DNA of 54,053 nucleotides, from assembly GCA_027621915.1 (NCBI GenBank), contig JAQCAD010000019.1:1-54053 (forward strand), given 5' to 3'. The translations under genes were made by a program, and so were the position numbers. The notes beneath the pieces were generated by a model that was not told where the DNA came from, did no database searches, and was given only the letters and a program-made list of their open reading frames with translations. Below are positions 1-7,676 of this stretch, one piece after another (the stretch's first letter is position 1; every line of letters starts with the position of its first letter). The DNA comes from Pseudomonadota bacterium. GTDB lineage: Bacteria; Pseudomonadota; Gammaproteobacteria; Steroidobacterales; Woeseiaceae.

Positions 1-73
1 GAGAACGTTATCTGATCCATGCGCTTGCACCGTGCTGAGAAGATGCGTGATTATCCCATGTATTGAAACTTAA

Positions 74-421
74 TCAGAGTCTTCCTAGTGAACCAGGATC
101 GCGATCTGTCAGGAGTATCTTCGCACCCGCATCTTCAATCGCGTACCGCAGCTCCGGCTCCGCGTGCCGGGTATTGAGGGGCACGACAACGAAACCCGCC
201 GCCGGAATCGCCACGTAGCTCTCTATGTAGTGATTGGTATTCGCCGCGAGAATCGCGATTCGATCGCCGGGCTCGGCACCCTTGTTCTTAAGCACGGCTG
301 CGAGTCGGCGACACCGGGAAAGCAATTCGCCATGGGTAAAGCGCCGATCTCCGGAAATCACCGCGGTACGAATTCCGGCAACCTGGCTGGCACGAATCAG
401 GGGATCGATAAATGTTTGCAT
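74..421 (-). pseudogene. AMP-dependent acyl-CoA synthetase, N-terminal fragment
   Basis: The 115 residues starting at MQTFIDPLIRAS match the N-terminus of AMP-forming acyl-CoA synthetases/ligases. They include the THGELLSRCRRLA and GDRIAILAANTNHYIESY stretches and the VVPLNTRHAEPELRYAIEDA segment. Intact members have about 500 residues; the frame here closes with TGA at 74-76, before the nucleotide-binding P-loop, and I find no continuation in any frame of bases 1-73. The product would lack the adenylation site and C-terminal domain, so it is almost certainly inactive. The open frame extends upstream to 556, but only from 421 does it resemble the family. It lies 131 bases behind the PhyH-like gene on the same strand, so the two may once have formed a fatty-acid activation and oxidation pair. 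The missing part may lie beyond a rearrangement point. Confidence 0.75.
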
Positions 422-552
422 TGGCGCAAAGTCCCTTCGAGTTTTTTGCCAAGTATAACGATTTAGCGCGTTAGAAAACTCTGGTCTGTGCTCGAATTCA
501 AAACAGCCAGAAACGCGCGGCACGATATCCGCGTCGGGCTGCCTTCTGCGTC

Positions 553-1347
553 TCACGCAACATTAATCGTTCGCCCTGCGCCCCGTCCCGGATAGGTACG
601 TTTGTTGGCCCCGGGGAAAGCGTAGCCATTGATCAGCACGCGGCGATAATTGTCAGATGTGTTTTCGAAACTTGCATGCGCGGTGTACGGTCCGAAGAAA
701 AGTGCGTCACCGGATTTCGCACAAATCGTAACCGCAGCATCCTTTCTGAATTGTGGCGGCTCGTTCAGTTGATAGTTCGGGTCATCATAATCGTGATTGC
801 CGAAGTCAACCGGACCCCATTTGGCGCTGCCCGGAATAAATTGTAATGGGCCGCTGTCGCTCGTCATATCGTCAATCGCGATAATCGTCTGGACGAAGCT
901 GCCCGTGCCATTGATGTCCGTCCAGGTGCCCTCACCCTTGTCGCGATGCTGAATATCCTGGTGCCAGCCAAAGATGACACCATCGTTCGGACGCTTGAAG
1001 TGGGCCTGGTTCAGGAGCTGTTCCATTTTCCGGCTGCCAAGGAGTTGGGCTGCCCGTACTGTGAGCCTTGGATCCGCGCCAATTTCCAGGAGGTACGGCT
1101 GCGACGCGCCTGCCCAGATCACACGTTTGATGACCATTTCGCCGTTTTTCTCGCCAAGAACGAAACGAGAACCCTGGCAATCGCCAGTCTCGGTCAGCCC
1201 AGCGGCAATGCGTTCGAGGCCGTCGAAACAGGCCCGCATTTTCGCTACCTCGTCAGCACTAAACAACTGTGGCAGATGGATCCAGCCGACATCGTAAAAA
1301 CGACGAACGTGGTCATCTGTCAGCAATGTAGATTTCCGTCTTCGCAA
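553..1347 (-). CDS. Phytanoyl-CoA dioxygenase (PhyH) family protein
   Basis: A 264-residue Fe(II)/2-oxoglutarate dioxygenase of the PhyH family, which hydroxylates acyl-CoAs or small molecules using 2-oxoglutarate and O2. The metal site is visible as H129-x-D131 in GWHQDIQ and distal H224 in YTAHASFEN. An arginine about eleven residues later (R235/R236) would bind 2-oxoglutarate. Length is typical. It is presumably cytoplasmic, since no signal peptide is seen. No ATG fits: the open frame begins with TTG at 1345-1347, and a second TTG at residue 8 is better placed behind a GGAAA stretch, so the true start is uncertain by seven codons. The true substrate cannot be told from sequence. The acyl-CoA synthetase remnant downstream suggests acyl-CoA chemistry. 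Confidence 0.88.
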   Translation of the reverse strand: MRRRKSTLLTDDHVRRFYDVGWIHLPQLFSADEVAKMRACFDGLERIAAGLTETGDCQGSRFVLGEKNGEMVIKRVIWAGASQPYLLEIGADPRLTVRAAQLLGSRKMEQLLNQAHFKRPNDGVIFGWHQDIQHRDKGEGTWTDINGTGSFVQTIIAIDDMTSDSGPLQFIPGSAKWGPVDFGNHDYDDPNYQLNEPPQFRKDAAVTICAKSGDALFFGPYTAHASFENTSDNYRRVLINGYAFPGANKRTYPGRGAGRTINVA

Positions 1348-1348
1348 G

Positions 1349-1385
1349 AAAAAATCCCAGATCTATTCTTACGAGAATCAGATCT
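1349..1385 (-). terminator. Probable intrinsic terminator after the DUF305/LVIVD gene
   Basis: Read on the minus strand, AGATCTGATTCT and AGAATAGATCT form a stem with one bulged base around a CGTA loop (arms 1374-1385 and 1359-1369). A short GGGA and six T residues (1349-1354) follow. It lies 58 bases past the stop of the DUF305/LVIVD gene and abuts the start of the PhyH-like gene, so it should limit read-through between them. Confidence 0.6.
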
Positions 1386-1442
1386 GTCATTCTTTGGGAC
1401 TCGTTGACTAGTGAGCAATGAAAAAGTCCACAACCACTACCC

Positions 1443-3899
1443 TCACGTCACCTGGTTCAACCTGGCAGCAATCCCGTTCAATGTTTCAGCAAGTGCTGCC
1501 CGTCGCTTCGTCGTGGCAGCGTCTCCGCCACCCTTTGCGACAGCCGCGGACAACGAGTTCAGACTCCTGGCCAGGTCAACATCGCGCGCACCGTCCTGAA
1601 GTTTCGATGTCGAGCGATCCAGCGCCGCGTCCAGGTCGGCCATCAGCGAAGTCGACAAAGCATTGCCACGATTCAACTGATCAATGTACGCCCGGGCGAC
1701 GACCGGATCGGCCGGCCATGTGACAGCGAACTGTTGTTGCGGATTGAAAAGCTCGTCCTGGTCAGCGATTGCTGCTGCAGCGACCTCGTTCTCGCTCAGG
1801 TGCTCGCTTGGCACCAGCGCCAGCACGTCCAGACCACGCGCTATCTCGGTGCCGTAGATTTTTCCGTTGTACCAGTAGGTCGACCAATAGCCCCCGAGGA
1901 TCAGGTGTTCATCATGTATCGGACCCCGGTCGAAGTACGCGATCTCGATCGGGTTCGTTGAGTCCGTGAAGTCGATAATCGAAAGCCCGCCCTGGTACCA
2001 GGCCTGTGCAAAGATATCGCGGCCCGGCACTGGAATAATGGAGCCATTGTGCGCCACGCAATTTTCCTGTTCGACTTGCGGTGCCGGCAACTTGTAGTGA
2101 CCGCGAAACTCGAGCTTGCCATCGACGATGTCGTAGAACGCATCCGCACCCCAGGTCTTCGGGTCATAGGCGCGACAGCGAGGTCGACTGCCACCGCCCC
2201 ACTCGTCGGTGAAAAGCACTTTCGTGCCATCGTTGTTGAACGTCGCCGAGTGCCAGTAGGCGAAACCCTTGTCGACGACCTCGTCCATGCGTTGTGGGTT
2301 CAACGGATCGGAGATGTTGAAAATTATGCCATTGCCGGAACACGCGCCGGCAGCAATCCCGCGTTCAGGAAATACAGTAATGTCGTGGCACTGGTCGGTT
2401 CCACTGGTCTCCTGTGAATCCTCGCCATGATCGCCGCCTTGCCACAGGCCAGCCAGGTTGCCGGTTTCAGCATCGGCGAAAACGGCGGGGCTGTGAACGA
2501 TTCGCGATTTGGACGGATCGTTGATCGGGATCTCTATGACATCGATTCGAAACAGCGCGGTGCGGTTGTCGCCTGGCAGTTCGCCGACGCAGCCTTCAAG
2601 TTCTTCGCCTTTACGTACTGATGATGTGCCCGAGTTGTAGACGATGATCTTGCCGTCCGCATCGGGGCCAGAAACGATCGAATGGGTGTGCGAGCCGCGG
2701 CAGGTCTGAACCTGGCCAACCTGAATCGGTCGCGACAGGTTACTGATATCGAAAATGCGAAGACCGCGGAATCGCACATTACTGACATCTTCGTTAATTC
2801 CCTCAAGGCCGCAGTCGACACGTCCGCGAGTTTGTTCCACTGACATGATCAGGAGATTTCCGACGATGGAAACATCGCCTTGCCCACCCGGACAAACCAC
2901 GGAACTGAAAAGCTTCGGCACGCCGTCATTCTGCAACTGGTAGACATTGAAGCCGTGGTAACTGCCGGTCACCATCACGTCACCGGAAAAGGCCATGTCG
3001 GTGTTCGAGAAGCTCAGCAGGGGCGAGCGTTCGCTCCACTCGTTCTTGTCGTTGTCCTGACCTTCGTTATCGGCGTCGTTCAACTCGTTCGAGTCTTCCT
3101 TTGGAAGCAGAGGTGGCAGTCCGGCAGGGTTGGCTGGATCGAAAAACCCCGGTGGCTTTGGCAATACGGCGACAAGCTGCAGGTTCATGATCGCCTGACC
3201 GGCATCGTTGAATCCTGGTGACAGTCCGGCGCGCGCATCGGTGGACAGGCTGACCAGCAACGCATTCATCCGCTCGATTTCCGCGGTCTGATCGTTTGTC
3301 ACGTCCGTCGTGAATTCAAAAAGCACCGGGTCGTAGGCCGACCCGGGCAGTTCCAGGAGGTGTTCGACCATTTTCACCGCGCCCTCGTGGTGGGCAATCA
3401 TCAACTCGAGGAACATCCGGTCAAAGTCCGCGCCTTCTGTTTTGGCGAGCTCCGCCATTTGCGCCGGAGAGGCCATGCCTGCCATCTTGTGGGATGTGTG
3501 CATCACATCGTGCGCTGTCGGATCCGGCACTGGTTCGCCGCGGGAGCGCAGCCACTCCTGCATGAATTCAATCTCATCGACCTGGGAAGCATCGATACGG
3601 CCTGCCGCGTCGAGTAACTCCTGCCTGTTAGTACGGTCCGCAACCAGTGCAGCCATCTGGACGGCCTGGTTATGGTGCGGAATCATGTCCTGCATGAACT
3701 GGGCGTCGTCGGGCGAGTAGCTCGTATTGGCAATCTCGATTGCCTCTTCGGCGCTAAGGTCACGAGCCGATTCACCCGGCGCACCTGGCTGTACGATCGG
3801 TGCCTCCTGGGCCAGGCCGATTGCGGCGCCGCCAATCAGCAGCGTCGTTATGCAGGCACGTGTGAACAATCGGGTCAGTAGATCAGGGAATACGGTCAT
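1443..3899 (-). CDS. Exported DUF305 plus LVIVD-repeat protein
   Basis: An 818-residue exported protein with a signal peptide (residues 1-30, ending GAAIGLA). A DUF305 four-helix, ferritin-like unit (about 50-215) follows, with the paired histidines characteristic of the family at IPHHNQAV (75-76) and AHHEGAVKM (170-171). These often bind copper or other metals. An acidic linker (about 275-290) leads into a long LVIVD-type beta-propeller region (about 300-730), with repeats such as VMVTGSYHGFNVYQL and LRIFDISNLSRPIQVGQV. The C-terminal 90 residues are helical and resemble a spacer or protein-contact region. Both halves are known families, but their function in this combination is not established. 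The start ATG at 3899 fits the signal peptide. It appears monocistronic, with a terminator-like hairpin behind it. An envelope metal-binding or adhesion role is inference. Confidence 0.85.
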   Translation of the reverse strand: MTVFPDLLTRLFTRACITTLLIGGAAIGLAQEAPIVQPGAPGESARDLSAEEAIEIANTSYSPDDAQFMQDMIPHHNQAVQMAALVADRTNRQELLDAAGRIDASQVDEIEFMQEWLRSRGEPVPDPTAHDVMHTSHKMAGMASPAQMAELAKTEGADFDRMFLELMIAHHEGAVKMVEHLLELPGSAYDPVLFEFTTDVTNDQTAEIERMNALLVSLSTDARAGLSPGFNDAGQAIMNLQLVAVLPKPPGFFDPANPAGLPPLLPKEDSNELNDADNEGQDNDKNEWSERSPLLSFSNTDMAFSGDVMVTGSYHGFNVYQLQNDGVPKLFSSVVCPGGQGDVSIVGNLLIMSVEQTRGRVDCGLEGINEDVSNVRFRGLRIFDISNLSRPIQVGQVQTCRGSHTHSIVSGPDADGKIIVYNSGTSSVRKGEELEGCVGELPGDNRTALFRIDVIEIPINDPSKSRIVHSPAVFADAETGNLAGLWQGGDHGEDSQETSGTDQCHDITVFPERGIAAGACSGNGIIFNISDPLNPQRMDEVVDKGFAYWHSATFNNDGTKVLFTDEWGGGSRPRCRAYDPKTWGADAFYDIVDGKLEFRGHYKLPAPQVEQENCVAHNGSIIPVPGRDIFAQAWYQGGLSIIDFTDSTNPIEIAYFDRGPIHDEHLILGGYWSTYWYNGKIYGTEIARGLDVLALVPSEHLSENEVAAAAIADQDELFNPQQQFAVTWPADPVVARAYIDQLNRGNALSTSLMADLDAALDRSTSKLQDGARDVDLARSLNSLSAAVAKGGGDAATTKRRAALAETLNGIAARLNQVT

Positions 3900-4124
3900 G
3901 GGATCCGCTCCTATTTGTTGGTCTTGTTGTTGGAGGTCGATCTGCGTGTCACTGGCCTCAATTTACCAGAATGAATTGCGCAAGGTGTGGAGAATTGGCC
4001 TGGCAGCTGAAACTATTGCCGCGTCTTGCTACGCGCTCCTCGCAAAGGCGTAAGGTGAGAACACGTAAGCGACATAGTGATCGTGACCTCAGGCAGTTAG
4101 GGTCACTGCGCCCCCTGATTGCGG
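3900..4124. other. Intergenic stretch between two minus-strand transcription units
   Basis: This 225-base gap has no convincing gene. It contains an inverted repeat GTGACC (4083-4088) / GGTCAC (4101-4106) with a 12-base loop, 18 bases past the stop of the PepSY gene on that gene's downstream side. There is no T-run, so a terminator role is only possible. The upstream side of the DUF305 gene (3900-3960) presumably holds its promoter, but no clear -35/-10 pair stands out. Confidence 0.3.
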
Positions 4125-4901
4125 CTAGCGAATTTTTCGCGGTCGCAACCACATCAAAAGACCTGACAAGCTGAGGATAATCAGCAGGATCGCGACGGCG
4201 TCCATGAGGAACGGGCCGGCAATGCTGACAACGCGGCCACTGTGGATATCGGCAATGAAGCGTTCCATACTCAAACCGCGCCCGCGATATTGCGTCTTAA
4301 GAGATTTCAACAATGACGCTGGTCCCTCGGACGCTGCCGACCAGGCAACTTCGGTCGTCGTCGAATCCGCCCACAGCTCGAATGCCGTGATATCGGCATT
4401 TGTCCGATACGTGAGACCACCGCTAACGACGACAGCGCGCTCTCCCGCGCGGCCGACACGTTCGACCGGCCCTGGCAGCTGCGTGGACAAATCCATGTCC
4501 TCGACAAGTTCACCGTCGGCCGTGAACAGGAACGCCCGATCACGGGAGGTAACCAGCACAAGGGTGATCAGCGAGGTCATTCCCGTGAGTGCATCAAAAC
4601 TCTCTGCGATTTCGCGATCACCCAGATAAAGACGCTGCCCGAGTAGCGTCACGCGGCTTTCGCGATCGACAAAACTGGCATATTCCGATGGCGCATGTAC
4701 TCCATAGGCGTCGAGCAACCAGGGCGCCGCCACGTAACGGTCATCAAGCTTCCAATCGCCGCCGTGATTGAGTGCGATGCCTGTACATGACAGCAACAAA
4801 ACAAAAACGGCAACCGTGATTCCGATCCACCGGTGACAGCGCCGCAGCAAACTCCCGTTTTCGGGAACGCCGCTAGTCTTTGGTTCTGGTGTAATCATCA
4901 A
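4125..4901 (-). CDS. PepSY-associated transmembrane protein
   Basis: A 258-residue inner-membrane protein of the PepSY-TM class. A first membrane helix follows RRCHRWIGI (about residues 22-46). A periplasmic domain of about 160 residues has a PepSY-like core around LSMERFIADIHSGRVV, and a second helix (about 230-250) precedes the LRPRKIR tail. HRWIG and DIHSG histidines are typical heme or electron-transfer positions in this class. Family members pass electrons across the membrane, for example to reduce ferric siderophores. The gene overlaps the FMN-binding gene by 29 bases and is last in the porin / FMN-binding / PepSY operon, so co-translation is likely. It is shorter than the three- or four-helix PepSY reductases, so it may act as the membrane anchor or electron donor for the flavoprotein. 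Confidence 0.82.
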   Translation of the reverse strand: MMITPEPKTSGVPENGSLLRRCHRWIGITVAVFVLLLSCTGIALNHGGDWKLDDRYVAAPWLLDAYGVHAPSEYASFVDRESRVTLLGQRLYLGDREIAESFDALTGMTSLITLVLVTSRDRAFLFTADGELVEDMDLSTQLPGPVERVGRAGERAVVVSGGLTYRTNADITAFELWADSTTTEVAWSAASEGPASLLKSLKTQYRGRGLSMERFIADIHSGRVVSIAGPFLMDAVAILLIILSLSGLLMWLRPRKIR

Positions 4902-5406
4902 GTATCAACGCTACTTTCGCGATGCGCGTTACAGCGGCGACAGAAAGAGTCGCGCCGGTAATTTTATCTATTTTGCGGTTGAGGTGACCCTTCGAGTCCA
5001 GTTTGACGTCGTAGAATTGATCAGTGAAGAACGGGTACCGCACTTCCCAGCCGCGACTCTCGCGAAATTCCAGTACACGCACATTGGAAATTTTTCCTTC
5101 ACGCACCGTGACGCCGATCGTGATTGGCAGTTCCTTGCCAATCTCGTCAAGTATCCAGACGCTGGTATCATCGTCGCGCCAGTAGCGAACGCGCAGCGCC
5201 GCAAGCCGATGTCCGAGCGCACGCTCGACAGAGTCGCGAAGTTCACCAACTACCCACAAGGTGTTCGCCTGCGGATCCATTTCGGCAAATGAGTTGGCGA
5301 GGTACGCGTCGACTTCCATGTAACGCCCTGCCCGTTCATTTGGTTCTGCGATCGCAGTGTCTGTCGACATCGCCAAACACAATACGAGAATGCGAAACAC
5401 GTCCAT
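4873..5406 (-). CDS. Exported FMN-binding domain protein
   Basis: A 177-residue exported flavoprotein candidate. The longer open frame starts at 5451, but the ATG at 5404-5406 gives a proper signal peptide (MDVFRILVLCLAMSTDTAIAE), so that start is chosen. The FMN-binding domain spans about 70-165 and ends in KIDKITGATLSVAAV. Within it, TGAT is the motif whose final threonine is covalently flavinylated by ApbE in NqrC, RnfG and related proteins. The domain is therefore expected to carry covalent FMN on the periplasmic side. The gene begins 10 bases after the porin stop and overlaps the PepSY gene by 29 bases. No ApbE gene is in the window, so that modifying enzyme must lie elsewhere. An electron-transfer role follows from the motif and context; the partner is not known. 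Confidence 0.86.
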   Translation of the reverse strand: MDVFRILVLCLAMSTDTAIAEPNERAGRYMEVDAYLANSFAEMDPQANTLWVVGELRDSVERALGHRLAALRVRYWRDDDTSVWILDEIGKELPITIGVTVREGKISNVRVLEFRESRGWEVRYPFFTDQFYDVKLDSKGHLNRKIDKITGATLSVAAVTRIAKVALILDDYTRTKD

Positions 5407-5416
5407 GCGACCCCAC

Positions 5417-6661
5417 TCAGAACGCGTAGCCGAAGCCGAGGTCAATCGCATTGAAGTCGCTTCCGCCTGGAATAGCCGGCGTGTAGTCGCGTCTGCGGTA
5501 GTCCATTTTCAAAACTACGCCATCGACCGGCCAGAAATTCACGCCTATTTCATCCTGGGTGAATTTGTCCTGACTGCGTGCGCCATTCAAATCCTCGTAG
5601 CGCCCGTAAAATCCCCATTTTTCGGACAACCGATAACTGGGTTCAACGTACCAACCGTCCTGGTCGTCAGCGTCAGCTGCTTCCACGGCAACTCCATCGA
5701 AATTCCAGGTACCGTAGAGTGCCCGCAAGCCGAAGTCGCCGCGCCGAAAATCAGCATGCGCCGTGAACAACTGACCTTTGTCCAGCCCGTCTCCGGCAAC
5801 CTGGCTCGGGTCGGACTGGTACTGGTAACTGGCGGCAAGCTCAAGACCCGGGACGCCCGTGTATCTCAGCCGGGCCGTCAGTGCAGGGTCGCTCGCCGAT
5901 GCTTCCGCCACTTTCTGTCGGCCGCTTCGAACACGAAACGCACTGCCGCCGGTCGTTTCCATCGCGAGGCCGGAATGCAGCGCAACGTCCCAGCTCAGAC
6001 CGTTCTCGAAGTGGCCATTCACGGCGGCGCCAGCTTCCCACCACGTCGATGGCAAAATGATGTTCTCGACATCGTTTCGCTCTACGCCGTAGAAGGTGGT
6101 CGGTTCGTGCGTCTCGTTGATGAGGCCAAGCGGTAAAAGGAACAGTCCGGCACGCGCCGATACGTTTTCGGTGATACCGAAATCGACATATGCCTGTTCA
6201 AGTTCCACTTCGCCCGGCCCGCCGCCACCCGTCAGCGAATGCTCGAGTTCCAGTTCCGAAAAGAACCGCACCCGGTCATTGAATTCGTGGCCGAAAAGCA
6301 GCACGAACCGATGAAAATCAATCTCATCGGTGTCGCCGTTGTCGGCATCAATGTTGTTGTAATGCAGCTCGCCGTAGCCGCCGACCGACGTTCCACCAGA
6401 GTTCGCCTGTACAGTGGCCAGCGATTCCACGTACTCCCCGGTCGCCTCGACCCGGGCATCTGTCACCGCTACCTGGTCACTGGTCTTTTCGATATCCATG
6501 CGAGCCGCACGGACCTCAGCCCGCAGCGAGTCTATTTCAGCCTGCTGACGCTGAATGATTTCCCACAGATCCTCGATGCTCCCGGGCGCGTCTTGTGCAG
6601 CACTCGTTGTTGCCAGGAACACCATGGCGGTGAGCGTTGCCGCGGTATGACCAAAACCCAT
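5417..6661 (-). CDS. Outer-membrane porin with N-terminal coiled coil
   Basis: A 414-residue outer-membrane beta-barrel. The signal peptide ends near TTSAAQDA (residues 1-22). A short coiled coil (about 30-80, IEDLWEIIQRQQAEIDSLRAEV) follows, as in trimeric OprO/OprP-like or DcaP-like porins. The barrel runs from GGYGELHYNNI to a C-terminal phenylalanine (GFGYAF), the usual BAM recognition signal. Alternating aromatic strands such as GWYVEPSYRLS and WGFYGRYEDL are clear. The start ATG at 6659-6661 has AAGGAAG upstream. It is first in an operon with the FMN-binding and PepSY genes, and a Fur-like palindrome lies 57 bases upstream. The arrangement suggests iron-responsive uptake or reduction of an iron chelate, but the solute is not identifiable from sequence. 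Confidence 0.88.
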   Translation of the reverse strand: MGFGHTAATLTAMVFLATTSAAQDAPGSIEDLWEIIQRQQAEIDSLRAEVRAARMDIEKTSDQVAVTDARVEATGEYVESLATVQANSGGTSVGGYGELHYNNIDADNGDTDEIDFHRFVLLFGHEFNDRVRFFSELELEHSLTGGGGPGEVELEQAYVDFGITENVSARAGLFLLPLGLINETHEPTTFYGVERNDVENIILPSTWWEAGAAVNGHFENGLSWDVALHSGLAMETTGGSAFRVRSGRQKVAEASASDPALTARLRYTGVPGLELAASYQYQSDPSQVAGDGLDKGQLFTAHADFRRGDFGLRALYGTWNFDGVAVEAADADDQDGWYVEPSYRLSEKWGFYGRYEDLNGARSQDKFTQDEIGVNFWPVDGVVLKMDYRRRDYTPAIPGGSDFNAIDLGFGYAF

Positions 6662-6969
6662 GACGTCTGACTTCCTTAGATTTTCCAGAGACGGTCGGAA
6701 TACTAGTCGAGGTTAACGCAAATAGCAATCATTCGCATTTAGAATACTGTCTGAAGTGGCTGCGGCGAATGACTCTTCTGCTTTGCGGGCAAGCGGCCGG
6801 TCTCGATATGCCCCCGGTATCAGCCTAAGATGCCCGCACGAACGTTTGCCGGATCCGCGACCGCCGATGGCGGCCGGCAGCCTGCAGGAACGTTCTGCTC
6901 GTACATTTTTCTATTGTTTTATCAACGAATTACGATGTAAAGCTCAATTGTTAGATATGGAGTATCTGG
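6662..6969. promoter_or_regulatory. Divergent regulatory region between porin operon and MocR remnant
   Basis: This 308-base region separates the minus-strand porin operon from the plus-strand MocR remnant. The first 80 bases hold the porin ribosome site (AAGGAAG, about 10 bases before the ATG) and the Fur-like box. Bases 6742-6969 hold no convincing gene or repeat. The last part is AT-rich (6905-6955) and would suit a promoter for the regulator. Confidence 0.45.
6718..6740 (-). promoter_or_regulatory. Fur-box-like palindrome
   Basis: The half-sites AATAGCAAT and ATTCGCATT flank a central C and are preceded by GCA. This gives the hexamer pattern of gammaproteobacterial Fur boxes (AATGATAAT-type and its inverse), with most conserved A/T positions kept. 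It lies 57-80 bases upstream of the porin start on the minus strand, where it could overlap the promoter. Repression by Fe(II)-Fur under iron sufficiency is inferred. Confidence 0.6.
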
Positions 6970-7219
6970 GTGCACGACGCGATCATCTACCTTGACCCGG
7001 GTCTTGCCATGAACCTGCATACCCAGATTCGGCAAAAGTTGGTCGAGGGCATTCTCAGCGGGGCGTTTCCACCGGGCATGAAATTGCCTTCCAGCCGCAA
7101 ATTGTCGCGCCAGCTGGATGTCGCGAGGAACACGGTGGTCGCCGCTTACCAGCAGTTGATCACGGATGGTTACCTCATCAGCCGCCAGCGTAGCGGCATA
7201 TTTGTCAATGAAGGCATGC
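6970..7219 (+). pseudogene. MocR/GntR-type regulator, DNA-binding remnant
   Basis: From a GTG start at 6970 the reading matches the first 80 or so residues of MocR-type (GntR superfamily) regulators. The IIYLDPGLAMNLHTQIRQKLV entry sequence leads into the winged helix GAFPPGMKLPSSRKLSRQL and VARNTVVAAYQQLITDGYL. Intact MocR proteins continue with a linker and an aminotransferase-like domain of about 350 residues. Here homology stops after SGIFVNEG, and the open frame runs on as unrelated sequence to 7419. A truncated product could still bind DNA, but the effector domain is gone. The break coincides with the start of symporter-like coding in another frame, so a deletion is the likely cause. 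Confidence 0.75.
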
Positions 7220-7621
7220 TTGAGACCCGTGTCGGGCATTGTACCGGCGATCGCCCTGATCGCGCTGTACCAGGCATTCAGCACCAACTCAGTCATATCC
7301 GCGATCGCAAACGCGGTTTCAATCGGATTCGCCGGCATGACCGCGCCATACATTCTTTGCATCTGGCGGAAGAAACTCACCAGTACAGGCGGCTTCTCGG
7401 GTATCGGTGCCGGGTTTAAGGCATTCGCACTGGTCAGGTAGCTTTTTCCGGGGATTCCAGCCAGCTTTGTCGGCTTCTGGACATCACTTGTTGTAGCGAT
7501 CGTCGTTTCGCTGCTTACACAAAAATCCGATCCGCCCCGGGCACTTACAAACGCCGACGGTCAGCCCATGGATCTTGGCGATCGGCTGGGTACCCTGCCA
7601 CTGCTGCGCCGCGTGGAATAA
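7220..7621 (+). pseudogene. Sodium:solute symporter (SSS family), C-terminal remnant
   Basis: In frame 2, this stretch reads as the last two or three helices and tail of an SSS-family transporter. IALIALYQAFSTNSVISAI is followed by GFAGMTAPYILCIWRKKLT, then an in-frame TAG at 7439-7441. The same frame continues with PASFVGFWTSLVVAIVVSLL, a hydrophilic tail ending DLGDRLGTLPLLRRVE, and TAA at 7619-7621. The pattern of a Trp-Arg-Lys loop after a helix, then a final helix with VVSLLT, is typical of the family. Roughly the first 400 residues are missing and replaced by the MocR remnant. With the amber codon, this is a decayed gene. The assignment rests on the motif pattern I recognise; a protein search would settle it. 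Confidence 0.6.
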
Positions 7622-7676
7622 CGTCACGGCGCCTCGGGGTCGTGACCGTTACGGCCTGATGTTAAGATAGCCGCCC

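Noticed and set aside
5357-6136. Plus-strand open frame of 259 codons
   Set aside because: It is antisense to the porin and FMN-binding genes, whose motifs are clear. No family features.
6922-7380. Minus-strand open frame of 152 codons across the MocR/symporter scar
   Set aside because: It is antisense to recognisable MocR coding and its sequence resembles no family. The frame is open because of the opposite-strand codon bias.
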